50,329 bases of DNA from Helicobacter labacensis (GTDB taxonomy: Bacteria; Campylobacterota; Campylobacteria; Campylobacterales; Helicobacteraceae). Below the pieces are notes generated by a model. It did not search any database, was not told the origin of the DNA, and saw nothing but the letters and a program-made list of their open reading frames with translations. Below are positions 15,632 to 25,449 of this stretch, piece after piece (positions within the stretch are counted from its first letter, which is position 1; each line of letters opens with the position of its first letter). The position numbers were made by a program, and so were the translations under genes. The stretch lies in the NCBI RefSeq assembly GCF_003660285.1, contig NZ_QXQQ01000011.1:1-50329 (forward strand). Reading direction: 5' to 3'.

Positions 15632-16936
15632 TTAAACTCCAAAGACACGATCAAAGATACGCCCGACATTTCTCAAATAGTAATCTGTTTCAAAACAGGC
15701 TTTAAGTAGCGCGCGATCCACCTGCGCCAAACGCGCATCGCTTAGAAGTTGCGTGAGAAAATCAGCCTGCAAACCCTCTTGCAAACGCGCCCACACCCAC
15801 ATAGCGTTCTCTTGCACGATCGCATAGCTCTGTGCCTTGCTAAAGCCCAATTTTGGCAATTCCAACAAAACGCGCTGGGAGAAAACCAACCCCCCCGTGC
15901 GCTCCAAATTCTTACGCATATTCTCCGGATACACAAGCAGATTTTTTAGCAAGGTCGCAAGACGGTGCAAGAGAAAATCTAGGGTGATAAACATGTCTGG
16001 GAAGACAAAGCGTTCTACAGAGCTGTGGCTAATATCTCTCTCATGCCAAAGGGCGACATTTTCCATCATCGGGATCGCATAAGCGCGAATCATCCTAGCT
16101 AACCCGGTGATGTTCTCACTCAAGACTGGGTTGCGTTTGTGGGGCATGGCTGAAGAACCCTTTTGCCCTGCACTAAAAGCCTCTTCGGCTTCGTAAACCT
16201 CAGTGCGCTGGTAGTGGCGGACATTGATCGCGATTTTCTCACATGTGCTCACCAGCAAAGCCACTGCATTGCACAAGCGCGCATGCTTTTCTCTTGGGAT
16301 CACCTGATTGCTCACACGCGCCACGCCCAAGCCCAATTCTTGGCAAACTAATTCTTCTAACTCAAAGGGGCTATGCGCCATGTTTCCCATCGCCCCACTC
16401 ACCATTCCCACGCACACCTCTTTAGCCGCTTCTTGCAAGGCTTGCCAATGGGCGTGTATATCCTCATACCACAACGCCCACACCAGTCCAAAGCTAGTAG
16501 GTTCGCCATGCACCCCATGGCTACGCCCCACCATCACCACTTCTTTAAACTCTAAAGCGCGCGCTTTGAGCACATCTAACAAAACGCGCAAATCCTCAAA
16601 GATAATTCCCAAACTCTCTTGGATCAATAAAGCTAGTGCCGTGTCAATGCAATCGCTAGAGGTGATCCCATAGTGGAAAAAGCGTTCGGCATCGCCCAAG
16701 CTCTTGCTGACAGCTTGGATAAAGGCGATCACATCGTGCCTAGTTCGCTTCTCAAAGGTGTGTATGTCCTCTAGGCTGAAGTTAGCCTGTTCTATTTGGG
16801 CTAAGGTTTTTGCGTCCAATAGCCCCAAGGTGTGCCATGCTCTAGCCACCGCCTGTTCTACGCGCAAGTAGGTTTCAAATTTATGCGACTCGCCCCAAAG
16901 GCGCGCCATTGGCTCTCGCGCGTAACGATCTAGCAT
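15632..16936 (-). CDS. purB: Adenylosuccinate lyase
   Basis: PurB catalyses two fumarate eliminations in purine synthesis (SAICAR to AICAR, adenylosuccinate to AMP). The best start is the ATG at 16936 (MLDRYAREPMARLW), which shares one base with the porB stop; the GTG-type start 13 codons upstream lies inside porB. The 434-residue product has the fumarase/aspartase superfamily signature GSSAMPHKRNP, the HGVHGEPTSFG block with the catalytic His, and DIAFIQAVS-like helices of the central bundle. Location directly behind porB suggests co-transcription with the por genes, as at HP1108-HP1112. Confidence 0.96.
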   Translation of the reverse strand: MLDRYAREPMARLWGESHKFETYLRVEQAVARAWHTLGLLDAKTLAQIEQANFSLEDIHTFEKRTRHDVIAFIQAVSKSLGDAERFFHYGITSSDCIDTALALLIQESLGIIFEDLRVLLDVLKARALEFKEVVMVGRSHGVHGEPTSFGLVWALWYEDIHAHWQALQEAAKEVCVGMVSGAMGNMAHSPFELEELVCQELGLGVARVSNQVIPREKHARLCNAVALLVSTCEKIAINVRHYQRTEVYEAEEAFSAGQKGSSAMPHKRNPVLSENITGLARMIRAYAIPMMENVALWHERDISHSSVERFVFPDMFITLDFLLHRLATLLKNLLVYPENMRKNLERTGGLVFSQRVLLELPKLGFSKAQSYAIVQENAMWVWARLQEGLQADFLTQLLSDARLAQVDRALLKACFETDYYLRNVGRIFDRVFGV

Positions 16937-17880
16937 TAAACCTTGGCCTCTTCTCTGCGTTGCAGGTATTCCCACCTCGCATCCACATCTTTTTGCAATT
17001 CCTCAATGATGTGCTCGTTTTCCTTTTTAAATAGGTGAGCAAAGCGTTTTTGGGGACCCAGATAATCGCGCACGGGCAAGATATTGCGCGGACGGTAGGT
17101 GATCTTGAGTTCTTGACCGTGGAAAATTTCAAACAGAGGAAAAATGAGGCAATCCACGGCTAAGTCTGTCATCTCAATGGCTAGACTGGAGTGGTATTTC
17201 CACTCAGTAGGGCAAGGGCTCAAAGCGTTGATAAAGCATGGTCCCTCAGTGTCTAAGGCGGTTTTGATCTTCTTGTTCATGTCCTTCCACTTGTTGGGGG
17301 CTAGCTGGGCGGCATAGGGGATTCCATGGGCAGCCATAATGAGAGTTAGATCTTTTTTGCGCTCTTTCTTACCAAAGCTCACTTTGCCTGCGGGAGTGGT
17401 GCTTGTGCTAGCCCCCATAGGCGTGCTCCCACTTCTTTGTCCGCCCGTGTTGGCGTAATTCTCGTTGTCTAGGCAGATGTAGGTCATGTCATGCCCGCGT
17501 TCCATGCAACCGCTGATGAACTGGAAACCAATATCATAAGACGCGCCATCGCCCCCAAAAGCGACAAATTTAGGTCGCTGCCCGGTGTATTTGCCCTTGC
17601 GCGCCAGAGCCTTATACATGCTCTCCACCCCGCTTAACGCGGTTGAGCCATTTTCAAAACCCACATGAATCCAAGGCACATCCCATGAAGTGTGGGGATA
17701 AACAGCCGAGCACACTTCTAAACAGCCCGTGGAATTGCCTAGCACAATGGGTCCTTCTAGGGCGTTTAACACTTCGCGCACAATAATGCCATGCCCACAG
17801 CCCGGACACAAGAGATGGGAGCCTTCAAACTTCTCTGCTGACTGGCTGAAACTCTTGAGCGTTTTGACTTCTTTAACCAT
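16936..17880 (-). CDS. porB: Pyruvate:ferredoxin oxidoreductase, beta subunit
   Basis: PorB carries thiamine diphosphate in the four-subunit pyruvate:acceptor oxidoreductase that converts pyruvate and CoA to acetyl-CoA and CO2, passing electrons to ferredoxin or flavodoxin. The 314-residue product has the cluster-binding start CPGCGHGIIVREV, the TPP/Mg motif GGDGASYDIGFQ followed by LDNENYANTGGQRSG, and a further cysteine in INALSPCPTEWKY. The enzyme replaces pyruvate dehydrogenase in microaerophilic Helicobacter. The porA stop lies 9 bp upstream. Confidence 0.96.
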   Translation of the reverse strand: MVKEVKTLKSFSQSAEKFEGSHLLCPGCGHGIIVREVLNALEGPIVLGNSTGCLEVCSAVYPHTSWDVPWIHVGFENGSTALSGVESMYKALARKGKYTGQRPKFVAFGGDGASYDIGFQFISGCMERGHDMTYICLDNENYANTGGQRSGSTPMGASTSTTPAGKVSFGKKERKKDLTLIMAAHGIPYAAQLAPNKWKDMNKKIKTALDTEGPCFINALSPCPTEWKYHSSLAIEMTDLAVDCLIFPLFEIFHGQELKITYRPRNILPVRDYLGPQKRFAHLFKKENEHIIEELQKDVDARWEYLQRREEAKV

Positions 17881-17889
17881 GTGTTGCCT

Positions 17890-19113
17890 TTAAAAATAGG
17901 ATAGTTGGGGACCATTTAGCCCGATGAATTGTTGGGTGGGGTGGGTCAAAACCCCTTTTTTAGCATCTTGCACCAGCGACTCAAAGATGCTCTCTAAATC
18001 TGCTTGGGTTACATCCCTACCCCCTAAGCCATAGATGTAATTGCTCAACACCGGGCGTTTGGACCCAGGGGCTTGGTACAAGCTAGCGGCGATTTCGTTG
18101 AAAAGCGCGCCAAGCGCTCCAGAGGGCGAACTCTTGTCCATCACGGCGATCGCCTTGGCGTTTTTCAAGGCGTTGGCGATGGCTTCAAAGGGGAAGGGAC
18201 GCAAGACATGGGTGCTAACCACCCCGGCCTTAATGCCTTTTTCGCGCGCTCTTGTAGCCGCTACAATGGCTGACTCGTAAGTTGTGCCTAGCGCGAAGAT
18301 CAAAACCTCCGCGTCCAAAGTTTGGAAAGTTTCTACTAGGTGGTATTGTCTCCCGGTGATCTTGGCAAAGTCGTTGAAAATGCCCTCTAAGATCGTGCTA
18401 GAGTGCATGATGGCATGGTGCAACTTGGCTTTATGTTCGAAATGCCACTCCTCTTCTGCCTGCGCGCCAAAGCTTACGGGTTTGTCAAAATCCAGCAGAG
18501 GGTGCACACTCACATAGTCACCTACGAATTTATAAGCCACCCGGTCGCTTAAAGGGCGCACATTTTGCACGGTGTGCGAAGAGAGGAAACCATCTTGGTG
18601 CACCATCACGGGCACGCGCACCTCTGTGTGTTCGGCAAGCCTGAAAGCCATTAGGGTGAAGTCATAGACCTCTTGGGGGTTGCATGTGCACAGGCTAATC
18701 CAGCCACTATCCCTACCTAGATACATGTCTGAGTGATCGCAGTGGATATTGAGTGGGGAAGCTAGCGCGCGGTTGGCTACATTGAGCACGATGGGCAGGC
18801 GCATCCCAGAGGCTTGGTAAAGCACTTCCACCATCAAGGCAAAACCCTGCGAACTGGTGGCGGTGCTAACCCGCCCCCCCGCTGCTGCTGCGCCCACACA
18901 CGCGCTCATGGCGGCATGTTCGGATTCCACAAGGACAAATTCCCCTTCAATGTAGTCATTGTCCTTGAAAGACCCGTAATTTTGGATAATAGGCGTGGAG
19001 GGGGTGATCGGGTAAGCAGCCACGACATCCACTTGGGCTTGTCTTAGCGCGTGCGCGCTAGCTGTGCATCCATCCCAAGCTTCCACTTCGTTGAGCGTGT
19101 AACTAGAAGCCAT
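17890..19113 (-). CDS. porA: Pyruvate:ferredoxin oxidoreductase, alpha subunit
   Basis: The 407-residue alpha subunit holds the pyrimidine-binding half of the thiamine diphosphate site. Visible family features are the start EAWDGCTASAHALRQAQVDV, AAYPITPSTPI, the SEHAAMSACVGAAAAGGRV block with the conserved glutamate, and TATSSQGFALM. The transketolase C-terminal-like domain follows (VLIFALGTTYESAIVAATRA). Its start overlaps the end of porD by 11 bp. Length and domain order are those of the epsilonproteobacterial enzyme. Confidence 0.96.
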   Translation of the reverse strand: MASSYTLNEVEAWDGCTASAHALRQAQVDVVAAYPITPSTPIIQNYGSFKDNDYIEGEFVLVESEHAAMSACVGAAAAGGRVSTATSSQGFALMVEVLYQASGMRLPIVLNVANRALASPLNIHCDHSDMYLGRDSGWISLCTCNPQEVYDFTLMAFRLAEHTEVRVPVMVHQDGFLSSHTVQNVRPLSDRVAYKFVGDYVSVHPLLDFDKPVSFGAQAEEEWHFEHKAKLHHAIMHSSTILEGIFNDFAKITGRQYHLVETFQTLDAEVLIFALGTTYESAIVAATRAREKGIKAGVVSTHVLRPFPFEAIANALKNAKAIAVMDKSSPSGALGALFNEIAASLYQAPGSKRPVLSNYIYGLGGRDVTQADLESIFESLVQDAKKGVLTHPTQQFIGLNGPQLSYF

Positions 19114-19531
19114 TGTAACCCCCTTCTGTGCGGTAACTTTTCTTTTTAAGCCCCTCGGCTTTTTGGGGCCACTTGGTGAGCGCTTCTTCTAGGGGCTCTA
19201 AATTGTCAAACATCAGCAAAGATTTGGGGTTGGTGGGGCACACATCCACACACACCCCGCAACCCTTGCAGTGTTCGTAATCCACCCCGCTCATCTTGCC
19301 CTCGCGCGACAAAATGGATGCATCAGGACAGTAAACCCAACAGTTGAAACAGTTGATGCAGACATCTTTGTTGTGCACGGGTTTTTCCACCCGCCAATGC
19401 GAAACGCTGGCGGTAAAAGAACTCTCAGGCGTGTAAGTGCGCTCGTTATTGTGTTTGCCCAACTCGTCCTGCCCTTGTTTCTCAAAGGGGAAGAGCACCG
19501 CCCCAATCTCGAATTCTTGCCAATTTTTCAT
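19103..19531 (-). CDS. porD: Pyruvate:ferredoxin oxidoreductase, delta (ferredoxin) subunit
   Basis: The 142-residue delta subunit binds two [4Fe-4S] clusters that wire the thiamine centre to the external acceptor. Both motifs are intact: CINCFNCWVYCPDASI and CKGCGVCVDVCPTNPK. An N-terminal extension of about 60 residues precedes the ferredoxin fold, as in the Helicobacter enzyme. It sits 13 bp downstream of porG and overlaps porA. Confidence 0.95.
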   Translation of the reverse strand: MKNWQEFEIGAVLFPFEKQGQDELGKHNNERTYTPESSFTASVSHWRVEKPVHNKDVCINCFNCWVYCPDASILSREGKMSGVDYEHCKGCGVCVDVCPTNPKSLLMFDNLEPLEEALTKWPQKAEGLKKKSYRTEGGYNGF

Positions 19532-19544
19532 GGATTTCCTTTCT

Positions 19545-20105
19545 CTACTGGACTTGCTCGTAGGCTTGATCGATGGCTAACATGTTCGCATCGATCAAAG
19601 CTTGGGGCATTTTCTTACCCAAAACAGCCTTGAAGGTATTTTTAAAAAGCTCCAATTCCAACATGTTGGAAACTTTCATCAACGCCCCTAACATGGGGGT
19701 ATTAGGAATGGGGCGCTTGATCGTATCCATGGCGATTTTAATGCAATTGAGAGTGTAGAGTTTTTTGTCTGCCAAATTGGGCTTTTTTTCAAACAGCTCT
19801 TCTTTGCTAAGGTGGGTGGTAACGATGTAGGTGGTGTCGGGTTTTTCATTCTCAGTGATGTCAGTGATGAAAGTCAACCCCGGGTCGATCACAAGCACAT
19901 AATCAGGGCGCATGAACTTTTCGTGATTCAAAATAGGCTCTGAATCGATGCGGTTGTAAGCCGTCATAGCCGCCCCGCGTTTAGCCGAACCATAGAACGC
20001 AAAACCCTGCACTTCTTTACCCGTAGTGGTGAGGACATCAGCTAGACCCTTAGCGCCTGTAACCGCGCCCTGCCCGGCTCTAGCATGCCATCTAATTTCT
20101 AACAT
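19545..20105 (-). CDS. porG: Pyruvate:ferredoxin oxidoreductase, gamma subunit
   Basis: The first gene of the por operon (called porC in H. pylori). The 186-residue gamma subunit has the family start MLEIRWHARAGQGAVTGAKG, the KEVQGFAFYGSAKRGAAMTAY block, and a C-terminal helix region. It completes domain III-like contacts of the heterotetramer. The ATG at 20105 is preceded by CAAGGAGAAT, a strong ribosome site. A TATAAT -10 and a palindrome lie directly upstream. Confidence 0.95.
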   Translation of the reverse strand: MLEIRWHARAGQGAVTGAKGLADVLTTTGKEVQGFAFYGSAKRGAAMTAYNRIDSEPILNHEKFMRPDYVLVIDPGLTFITDITENEKPDTTYIVTTHLSKEELFEKKPNLADKKLYTLNCIKIAMDTIKRPIPNTPMLGALMKVSNMLELELFKNTFKAVLGKKMPQALIDANMLAIDQAYEQVQ

Positions 20106-20123
20106 TACATTCTCCTTGTCGCA

Positions 20124-20137
20124 TTATCATGTGATAA
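20124..20137. promoter_or_regulatory. Palindrome TTATCA-TG-TGATAA in the por leader
   Basis: A perfect inverted repeat with six-base arms and a 2-base centre lies between the -10 box at 20142-20147 and the porG start. It coincides with the predicted transcription start, the classical position for a repressor operator. No regulator is assigned. Confidence 0.4.
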
Positions 20138-20141
20138 GTGC

Positions 20142-20147
20142 ATTATA
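20142..20147 (-). promoter_or_regulatory. -10 box of the por operon
   Basis: The minus strand reads TGTATAATGC, a perfect TATAAT about 37 bases upstream of the porG ATG. The sequence further upstream is T/A-rich without a clear -35, as usual for Helicobacter sigma-80 promoters. Confidence 0.55.
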
Positions 20148-20276
20148 CAGGATTTTTTGTAAACCACGATACACGCGACCCACCCGCGCCCCTTATACCA
20201 ATGAGATCAATAGCAAGTTAACAAAAATGCCAAATTTTGCTTGGAATGCTTAAGGTGGAGTGTAAGCGCGCGTTTT

Positions 20277-20287
20277 TATGCTACAAT
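20277..20287 (+). promoter_or_regulatory. Extended -10 promoter of arsRS
   Basis: TATGCTACAAT, a TACAAT hexamer at 20282-20287 with an extended TATG, lies about 63 bases upstream of the arsR GTG start, leaving a leader of about 55 bases. The arsRS and por promoters are divergent within a 244-base intergenic region, so a shared regulator is possible. Confidence 0.5.
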
Positions 20288-20349
20288 AGTATTACTAAGA
20301 ACGCTTATTAACGCTTTTTTAGTGTTTAACTCCTTCATAAAGGTGGGTT

Positions 20350-21036
20350 GTGATTAAGATTTTGATGATAGAAGATGACATTGAATTAGCCGAGATCCTG
20401 AGTGAGTTTTTTCTCCAGCATGGGGTGGAAGTGGTGAATTACGATGAACCCTATACGGGTATTAGCGCGGCTAACACCCAGCCCTACGATCTCTTGCTCT
20501 TGGATTTGACCTTGCCTAATTTAGACGGCTTGGAAGTGTGTAAAAAGATCTCCAAGCAAAAGGGCATCCCCATCATCATCTCTTCAGCGCGCAATGACAT
20601 CGAGGACAAGATCAAGGCTTTAGAATACGGGGCTGATGACTACATCCCCAAGCCCTACGACCCTAAGGAGCTCTTGGCGCGTATCCAATCTCTCTTGCGC
20701 CGTTACAATAAGAAATCCCCCCAAGAGGACACCCAAACCCCCCCCAAAAGTGCCCTATTTAAAATCGACAAGGACGCGCGGGAGGTTTACATGCACAATA
20801 AAAGATTGGATCTCACGCGCGCAGAGTATGAGATTTTAACTTTGCTCATTAGCAAGCGGGGCTATGTGTTCTCTAGGGAGTCTATTGCCATCGAATCCGA
20901 ATCGATTAACCCAGAAAGCTCCAATAAAAGCATTGATGTGATCATTGGGCGTTTGCGTGCCAAAATTGAAAAAGACCCTAAAAAGCCCCAACACATCATC
21001 TCTGTCCGGGGGGTGGGCTATAAATTAGAATACTAG
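20350..21036 (+). CDS. arsR: Acid-responsive response regulator ArsR (OmpR family)
   Basis: ArsR partners the histidine kinase ArsS and controls urease, acid-adaptation and outer-membrane genes in H. pylori; it is essential there. The 228-residue protein begins with GTG ([15 protein letters not shown]). It has the acidic pair at D9/D10, phospho-acceptor D52 (LLLLDLTLP), the conserved Thr/Ser-region SSARND, and the lysine of YIPKPYDP. A winged-helix DNA-binding domain fills the C-terminus ([40 protein letters not shown]). arsS follows 5 bp downstream. The full-length OmpR layout and context support the call. Confidence 0.93.
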   Translation: MIKILMIEDDIELAEILSEFFLQHGVEVVNYDEPYTGISAANTQPYDLLLLDLTLPNLDGLEVCKKISKQKGIPIIISSARNDIEDKIKALEYGADDYIPKPYDPKELLARIQSLLRRYNKKSPQEDTQTPPKSALFKIDKDAREVYMHNKRLDLTRAEYEILTLLISKRGYVFSRESIAIESESINPESSNKSIDVIIGRLRAKIEKDPKKPQHIISVRGVGYKLEY

Positions 21037-21041
21037 CCCGC

Positions 21042-22304
21042 ATGCCCTTGTCAATTTTTAGCAAGATCGTTTCTCTCTTTATTGTGTCCTTGGCGAGCTT
21101 TGGGGCGTTTTCTTATTATTTTATCCGCTCCCAAATTGACCATGAAAATTTCCAAACCCAGATTCGCCACCAGCAGTTTGTAACCACCATCAACCAAGTG
21201 CTAGCCGACAAGCACAACCGCTATTCTGCAGAAGTCTATTTGCACGAATTGGGCTTTAAGGAAATTAGCGCTGAAGAACTCAAAGAAGTGCTAGCCTTAC
21301 AGAAAAATAAAAATGAGATTGAGCGCAGTGAAAACCCCTTGGCGAGCATCATCAAGGTGGGTAATAAGATCTTCATTTCCCTAAAAAGCAATGGGGACAT
21401 CGTGCTGTTCAAGGAGATTCAAAAGACTTCTTACCACAACTACTACTTTGCGATTTTCATTGGGGGATTTTTGATCGTGATGATCTTTGTCTTCATGATT
21501 CGTGGGTTTATCCCTATCAACGAATTGCGTAAAAAAGTGCACCTGTTTTCTAAGGGCGAGATGGATATTGAGTGCAAGATCGACCAACAAGATGAGATTG
21601 GGGATTTAGCCGCCGCTTTTGACTCCGCGATCAAAAAGATCAAGGGTTTAAATGAGTCGCGCATTTTATTTTTGCGCGCGATCATGCACGAGTTACGCAC
21701 CCCCATTACAAAGGGCATTATTGTAGCAGAGATGGTGGACAACCCCTTGCAAAAAGAACGCTTATTACGGACTTTCCAAAGATTAAACGCGTTGATCGAA
21801 CAATTCGCGCGCATTGAACAACTCTCTTCTAAGAACTACAAGATCGCCAAAGACATGTTTATGATGGACCAACTCTTGGAACGCGTGGAGAACATGCTCT
21901 TATTAGAACACAATAATACCTCCATCCACGCCGATGTACCAAATTGCGCTTTCCACACCGATTTTGATCTCTTCGCGTTGGTGCTAAAAAATCTCTTAGA
22001 CAACGCGCTCAAATACAGCCCCAACAAACAAGCCCATGTCAAGATCACAGGCAAAGACCTTGTGGTTTCCAACCAAGGTCAACCCATGCGCGCCGATCTC
22101 ACCCATTACTTCAAACCCTATTTCCAACAAGAGAGTCAAAGTGATGGGCATGGCTTTGGGTTGGGGATGTATATCATCAAAACCGCCCTAGACACTTTGG
22201 GCTTTAGACTCACCTACGCGCACAGCGAGGGGGTGAATTTTTTCAGCATTGAAGATTGTGTTCTCAAGGAATTCAAATCCATATTTTCCACTAAAGATAG
22301 TTAA
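21042..22304 (+). CDS. arsS: Acid-sensing histidine kinase ArsS
   Basis: A membrane sensor kinase of 420 residues with TM1 at about 7-28, a periplasmic loop of about 105 residues rich in His/Glu (the presumed pH sensor), TM2 at about 135-154, then a HAMP linker. The phospho-acceptor is H216 in RAIMHELRTPITKG. The N box is NLLDNALKYSP and the G box GHGFGLGMYIIKTAL. The loop carries H24-type and H42/H43-like histidines within DHENFQTQIRHQQF. In H. pylori the arsS 3' end has a variable C tract; no such tract is seen here. Confidence 0.93.
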   Translation: MPLSIFSKIVSLFIVSLASFGAFSYYFIRSQIDHENFQTQIRHQQFVTTINQVLADKHNRYSAEVYLHELGFKEISAEELKEVLALQKNKNEIERSENPLASIIKVGNKIFISLKSNGDIVLFKEIQKTSYHNYYFAIFIGGFLIVMIFVFMIRGFIPINELRKKVHLFSKGEMDIECKIDQQDEIGDLAAAFDSAIKKIKGLNESRILFLRAIMHELRTPITKGIIVAEMVDNPLQKERLLRTFQRLNALIEQFARIEQLSSKNYKIAKDMFMMDQLLERVENMLLLEHNNTSIHADVPNCAFHTDFDLFALVLKNLLDNALKYSPNKQAHVKITGKDLVVSNQGQPMRADLTHYFKPYFQQESQSDGHGFGLGMYIIKTALDTLGFRLTYAHSEGVNFFSIEDCVLKEFKSIFSTKDS

Positions 22305-22313
22305 AGGATTGGT

Positions 22314-23300
22314 ATGTTTAAACGCTTTAGACGCTTACGCGCCCACGAGGTTTTGCGCGATTTGGTGCGCGAAACCCGCCTACACCCCCAAGATTTTATT
22401 ACACCCCTCTTTGTGCGTGAGGGGCAGGGGATTGAACGCCCCATTGCTTCCATGCCCGGAATCGCCCAGATGAGTATAGATGTGCTCTTGAAAGAATGCG
22501 CGTTATTGCAAACTCTAGGCTTGCAAGCCGTGTTGCTATTTGGGATTCCCAGCCATAAGGACGCGCAAGGTAGTGCGGCTTTGGATGAGAGGCACCTCAT
22601 CGCCCAAGCCACGCGCGCGATCAAGGAGAAATACCCCAACATGTGCGTGATCGCAGATTTGTGTTGCTGTGAATACACCGATCATGGGCATTGTGGGGTG
22701 CTCAAAGAGCGCCAAGTAGACAATGACGCGACTTTAGAACTACTTAGCCAACAGGCTTTAGTCTTAGCCCAAAGCGGGGTAGACATGCTCGCCCCTAGTG
22801 CGATGATGGATGGGATGGTGGTGCACATCAGGCATGCCCTAGATAGCCATGGCTTTAGCATGCTACCTATTATGAGCTATTCTAGCAAGTTTGCTAGCCA
22901 CTACTATGCCCCCTTTAGAGATGCAGCCGCTAGCGCGCCCAGCTTTGGGGATCGCAAGGGCTACCAAATGGATTACGCCAACCGCCGAGAGGCGATTTTA
23001 GAAAGTGTCAATGACGCTTCAGAGGGCGCAGACATTCTCATGGTCAAACCCGCCCTAGCTTACCTAGACATTGTGCGCGCGATCAAGGAACGCACTTTAT
23101 TACCTCTTGCTCTCTACAATGTCAGTGGGGAATATGCCATGTTTAAGCTCGCCCAAGCCCACCATTTGATGGACTATCCCAGTGTGCTCTTAGAAACCAT
23201 GATCGCTTTTAAGCGCGCAGGCGCGGACATCATCATCAGCTACCACGCTAAAGAAGTCGCACAACTCTTACTAAAGGAACACCATGGGACGCGCCTTTGA
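22314..23300 (+). CDS. hemB: Delta-aminolevulinic acid dehydratase (porphobilinogen synthase)
   Basis: HemB condenses two 5-aminolevulinate molecules into porphobilinogen for haem synthesis. The 328-residue protein has the cysteine/histidine zinc site [14 protein letters not shown], the [13 protein letters not shown] block, and the active-site lysine region [12 protein letters not shown]. The substrate-binding stretch [17 protein letters not shown] is also present. It starts 9 bp after arsS (AGGATTGGT spacing) and overlaps the following YebC-family gene by 17 bp. The order arsR-arsS-hemB-yebC mirrors HP0166-HP0162. Confidence 0.96.
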   Translation: MFKRFRRLRAHEVLRDLVRETRLHPQDFITPLFVREGQGIERPIASMPGIAQMSIDVLLKECALLQTLGLQAVLLFGIPSHKDAQGSAALDERHLIAQATRAIKEKYPNMCVIADLCCCEYTDHGHCGVLKERQVDNDATLELLSQQALVLAQSGVDMLAPSAMMDGMVVHIRHALDSHGFSMLPIMSYSSKFASHYYAPFRDAAASAPSFGDRKGYQMDYANRREAILESVNDASEGADILMVKPALAYLDIVRAIKERTLLPLALYNVSGEYAMFKLAQAHHLMDYPSVLLETMIAFKRAGADIIISYHAKEVAQLLLKEHHGTRL

Positions 23301-24006
23301 ATACCGCCGTGCAGCTAAGGAAAAACGCTGGGACAAGATGAGCAAGATCTTCCCTAAACTTGCTAAAGCCATCACTTTAGCGGCTAAAGGCGGGAGCGAT
23401 CCAGCCAGCAACGCTAAATTACGCACCGCTATTCTAAACGCCAAAGCCCAGAACATGCCCAAAGATAATATTGACGCAGCCATCAAGCGCGCCAGCGCTA
23501 AAGAGGGACAACTTGTGGAGGTGAGCTATGAAGGTAAGGCAAATTATGGGGTTTTGCTTTTCATGGAATGCATGACAGACAACCCCACTAGAACGATTGC
23601 CAACTTGAAAAGTTATTTTAACAAGAGCCCGGGGGCTAGCATTGTGCCCAATGGCTCGCTAGAATTTATGTTCATGCGCAAAAGTGTGCTCGAGAGCGCG
23701 TTAGATGAGTTGCAAGCTTTGAAACTCAGTATAGAGGATGTAGAATTGACTCTCATTGATTATGGTTTAGAGAGCTTAGAGGTGGATCAAGATCGCCTAT
23801 TTGCCATTGGGGATTACCAAGATTTCAAACAACTTGGCGAGGGTTTTGAAGCCTTGCAATTACCCATTTATAAAGCCTCTTTACAACGCCTCCCCACCAC
23901 GCCTATTAGCCTGAGCCCCCAAGCCCTCATAGAGATAGAAAAACTCCTGGATCGCATTGAAGAAGATGAAGATGTGATCGCTCTTTACAGCAATATTGGG
24001 GGATAG
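23284..24006 (+). CDS. YebC/PmpR-family transcriptional regulator or translation factor
   Basis: The 240-residue protein is full length for the family and starts [20 protein letters not shown]. The conserved [20 protein letters not shown] and [14 protein letters not shown] follow, then [19 protein letters not shown] and [18 protein letters not shown]. Members bind DNA and act as regulators (PmpR), and some TACO1/YebC proteins relieve ribosome stalling at polyproline. Which applies here cannot be told from sequence. The ATG lies within the 3' end of hemB, so translation is likely coupled. Confidence 0.92.
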   Translation: MGRAFEYRRAAKEKRWDKMSKIFPKLAKAITLAAKGGSDPASNAKLRTAILNAKAQNMPKDNIDAAIKRASAKEGQLVEVSYEGKANYGVLLFMECMTDNPTRTIANLKSYFNKSPGASIVPNGSLEFMFMRKSVLESALDELQALKLSIEDVELTLIDYGLESLEVDQDRLFAIGDYQDFKQLGEGFEALQLPIYKASLQRLPTTPISLSPQALIEIEKLLDRIEEDEDVIALYSNIGG

Positions 24007-24042
24007 CGTGCGCTCGATTTTAAGCCCAATTTGAGGATGAGA

Positions 24043-25449
24043 ATGCTTGAATTTGTCTATATCAAACACCAAAGTCGCCTAGATGTGCCCTTGCATGATC
24101 ACATTGAGGTGTTAGACCAAGTGGGCGATGGGGTGGAGTGCGTGGTGGCTAATGTGCCCTTGCAGGGGGCTAAGAGGGTGGCTAGAGAGGTTAATTTTTT
24201 GCTAGAAAATAGCACCCAAGACCCCTTAGACTTAGCCAGTAGCCTCTCTTTGCTCTACGAGGCGCACGGCTTGCAATTTGACTTTGATTCGACTAAGAGG
24301 ACTTATGAGGGGGAGGTGGTTGAGTTTTTTAGTTATGACTCTAATATTTGCCAATACCACCAACGGCGCGTAGAATGCTGTGGGAAGTGTAGCGAAGTCT
24401 GCCCCACTGAGGCGATCACTAAGTTAGACCCCCAGATCGCCCAAGAAAAGGGCATAGAATGTGCAGATAACCGCCATTTGGTGATTAACCACCAAGCTTG
24501 TATTGATTGTGGCAAGTGTATTAGCGTGTGTCCTAGTGGGAGTCTGCGTTATTCTAGCTTTAGCTTGGAGTGCGTCCAAGAGGTGGCTAAACTCTATAGG
24601 GGCTATATCCCCCTACTCTTAGATCACAAAGCAGAGCTACCCACTATCCCACTTAAAAAAGAAATCTTGCCCCTCTGTCTTAACCTCAACACTTTAGAAC
24701 AAGTCGCCCTACTCACACTTTTGCAAGAGAGTGGCGCGCAGGTGGTGATCTATGCCCCCCAAGAGTTAGGTATTGGCACTCTGCAGAGTATTGCCCTACT
24801 CAATGGCATTTATGCCCAACTCCACCAACAAGAAGCGATCTTGTTAGCTAGCGATCTTGAGAGTTTGCAAGGGTGTTTGCAGCGCGCCCAACGCCTAGAA
24901 TCCACCCACTTCACCCCCCCCAGCATCCCAGCACACACCAAGCGCGATCTCTTTGCCCAACGCTTAAAACACGCCATAGCTCAAGGGGATTATGGGCGCG
25001 TGCCCTCAGCAAGCTTTATTCGTTACGGGCACATAGAGATCAACTCTAATTGCACCTTATGTCTCTCTTGTGTGGGGGCGTGCAACACCAACGCGCTGAG
25101 TGTAGATGGCAATACCTATACCCTGCTTTTTAATCCCAGTCTTTGCACCACTTGCGGGTATTGCGAGGCGACCTGCCCTGAAAAGGATTGTTTGCATTTG
25201 GAGCGCGATGGGATCGCCCTAAACCCCTCTTATTTTGCGCCCAAAATCATGGCACAAGATAGCCTATTTGGCTGTAAAATGTGTGGTAAGCCCATTGGGA
25301 CCACTAAAAGCGTGCAAAAGATCGCCCAAATGATGACCCCTAGATTTCAAGGCGATGCGCGCAGGATCGCTACGCTGTATGCCTGCCCGGATTGCAAGGT
25401 CAAAATCATGCTAGAAGACATGCTAGACATCAATTCTATTTTAAAATGA
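24043..25449 (+). CDS. Polyferredoxin-type iron-sulfur protein of the formate dehydrogenase locus
   Basis: The start at ATG 24043 is chosen because TGAGGATGAG gives a well-spaced ribosome site, placing the TTG at 24031 too close; the product has 468 residues. An N-terminal domain of about 100 residues has no recognised motif. Four [4Fe-4S] motifs follow: CCGKCSEVCP, CIDCGKCISVCP, CTLCLSCVGACN and CTTCGYCEATCP. Near the C-terminus lie CKMCG and ACPDCK, which could form a metal knuckle. No signal peptide is visible, so it is probably cytoplasmic. The position ahead of a TorD-like chaperone and fdhA suggests a role in formate dehydrogenase maturation or electron transfer; that role is inference. 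Confidence 0.82.
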   Translation: MLEFVYIKHQSRLDVPLHDHIEVLDQVGDGVECVVANVPLQGAKRVAREVNFLLENSTQDPLDLASSLSLLYEAHGLQFDFDSTKRTYEGEVVEFFSYDSNICQYHQRRVECCGKCSEVCPTEAITKLDPQIAQEKGIECADNRHLVINHQACIDCGKCISVCPSGSLRYSSFSLECVQEVAKLYRGYIPLLLDHKAELPTIPLKKEILPLCLNLNTLEQVALLTLLQESGAQVVIYAPQELGIGTLQSIALLNGIYAQLHQQEAILLASDLESLQGCLQRAQRLESTHFTPPSIPAHTKRDLFAQRLKHAIAQGDYGRVPSASFIRYGHIEINSNCTLCLSCVGACNTNALSVDGNTYTLLFNPSLCTTCGYCEATCPEKDCLHLERDGIALNPSYFAPKIMAQDSLFGCKMCGKPIGTTKSVQKIAQMMTPRFQGDARRIATLYACPDCKVKIMLEDMLDINSILK

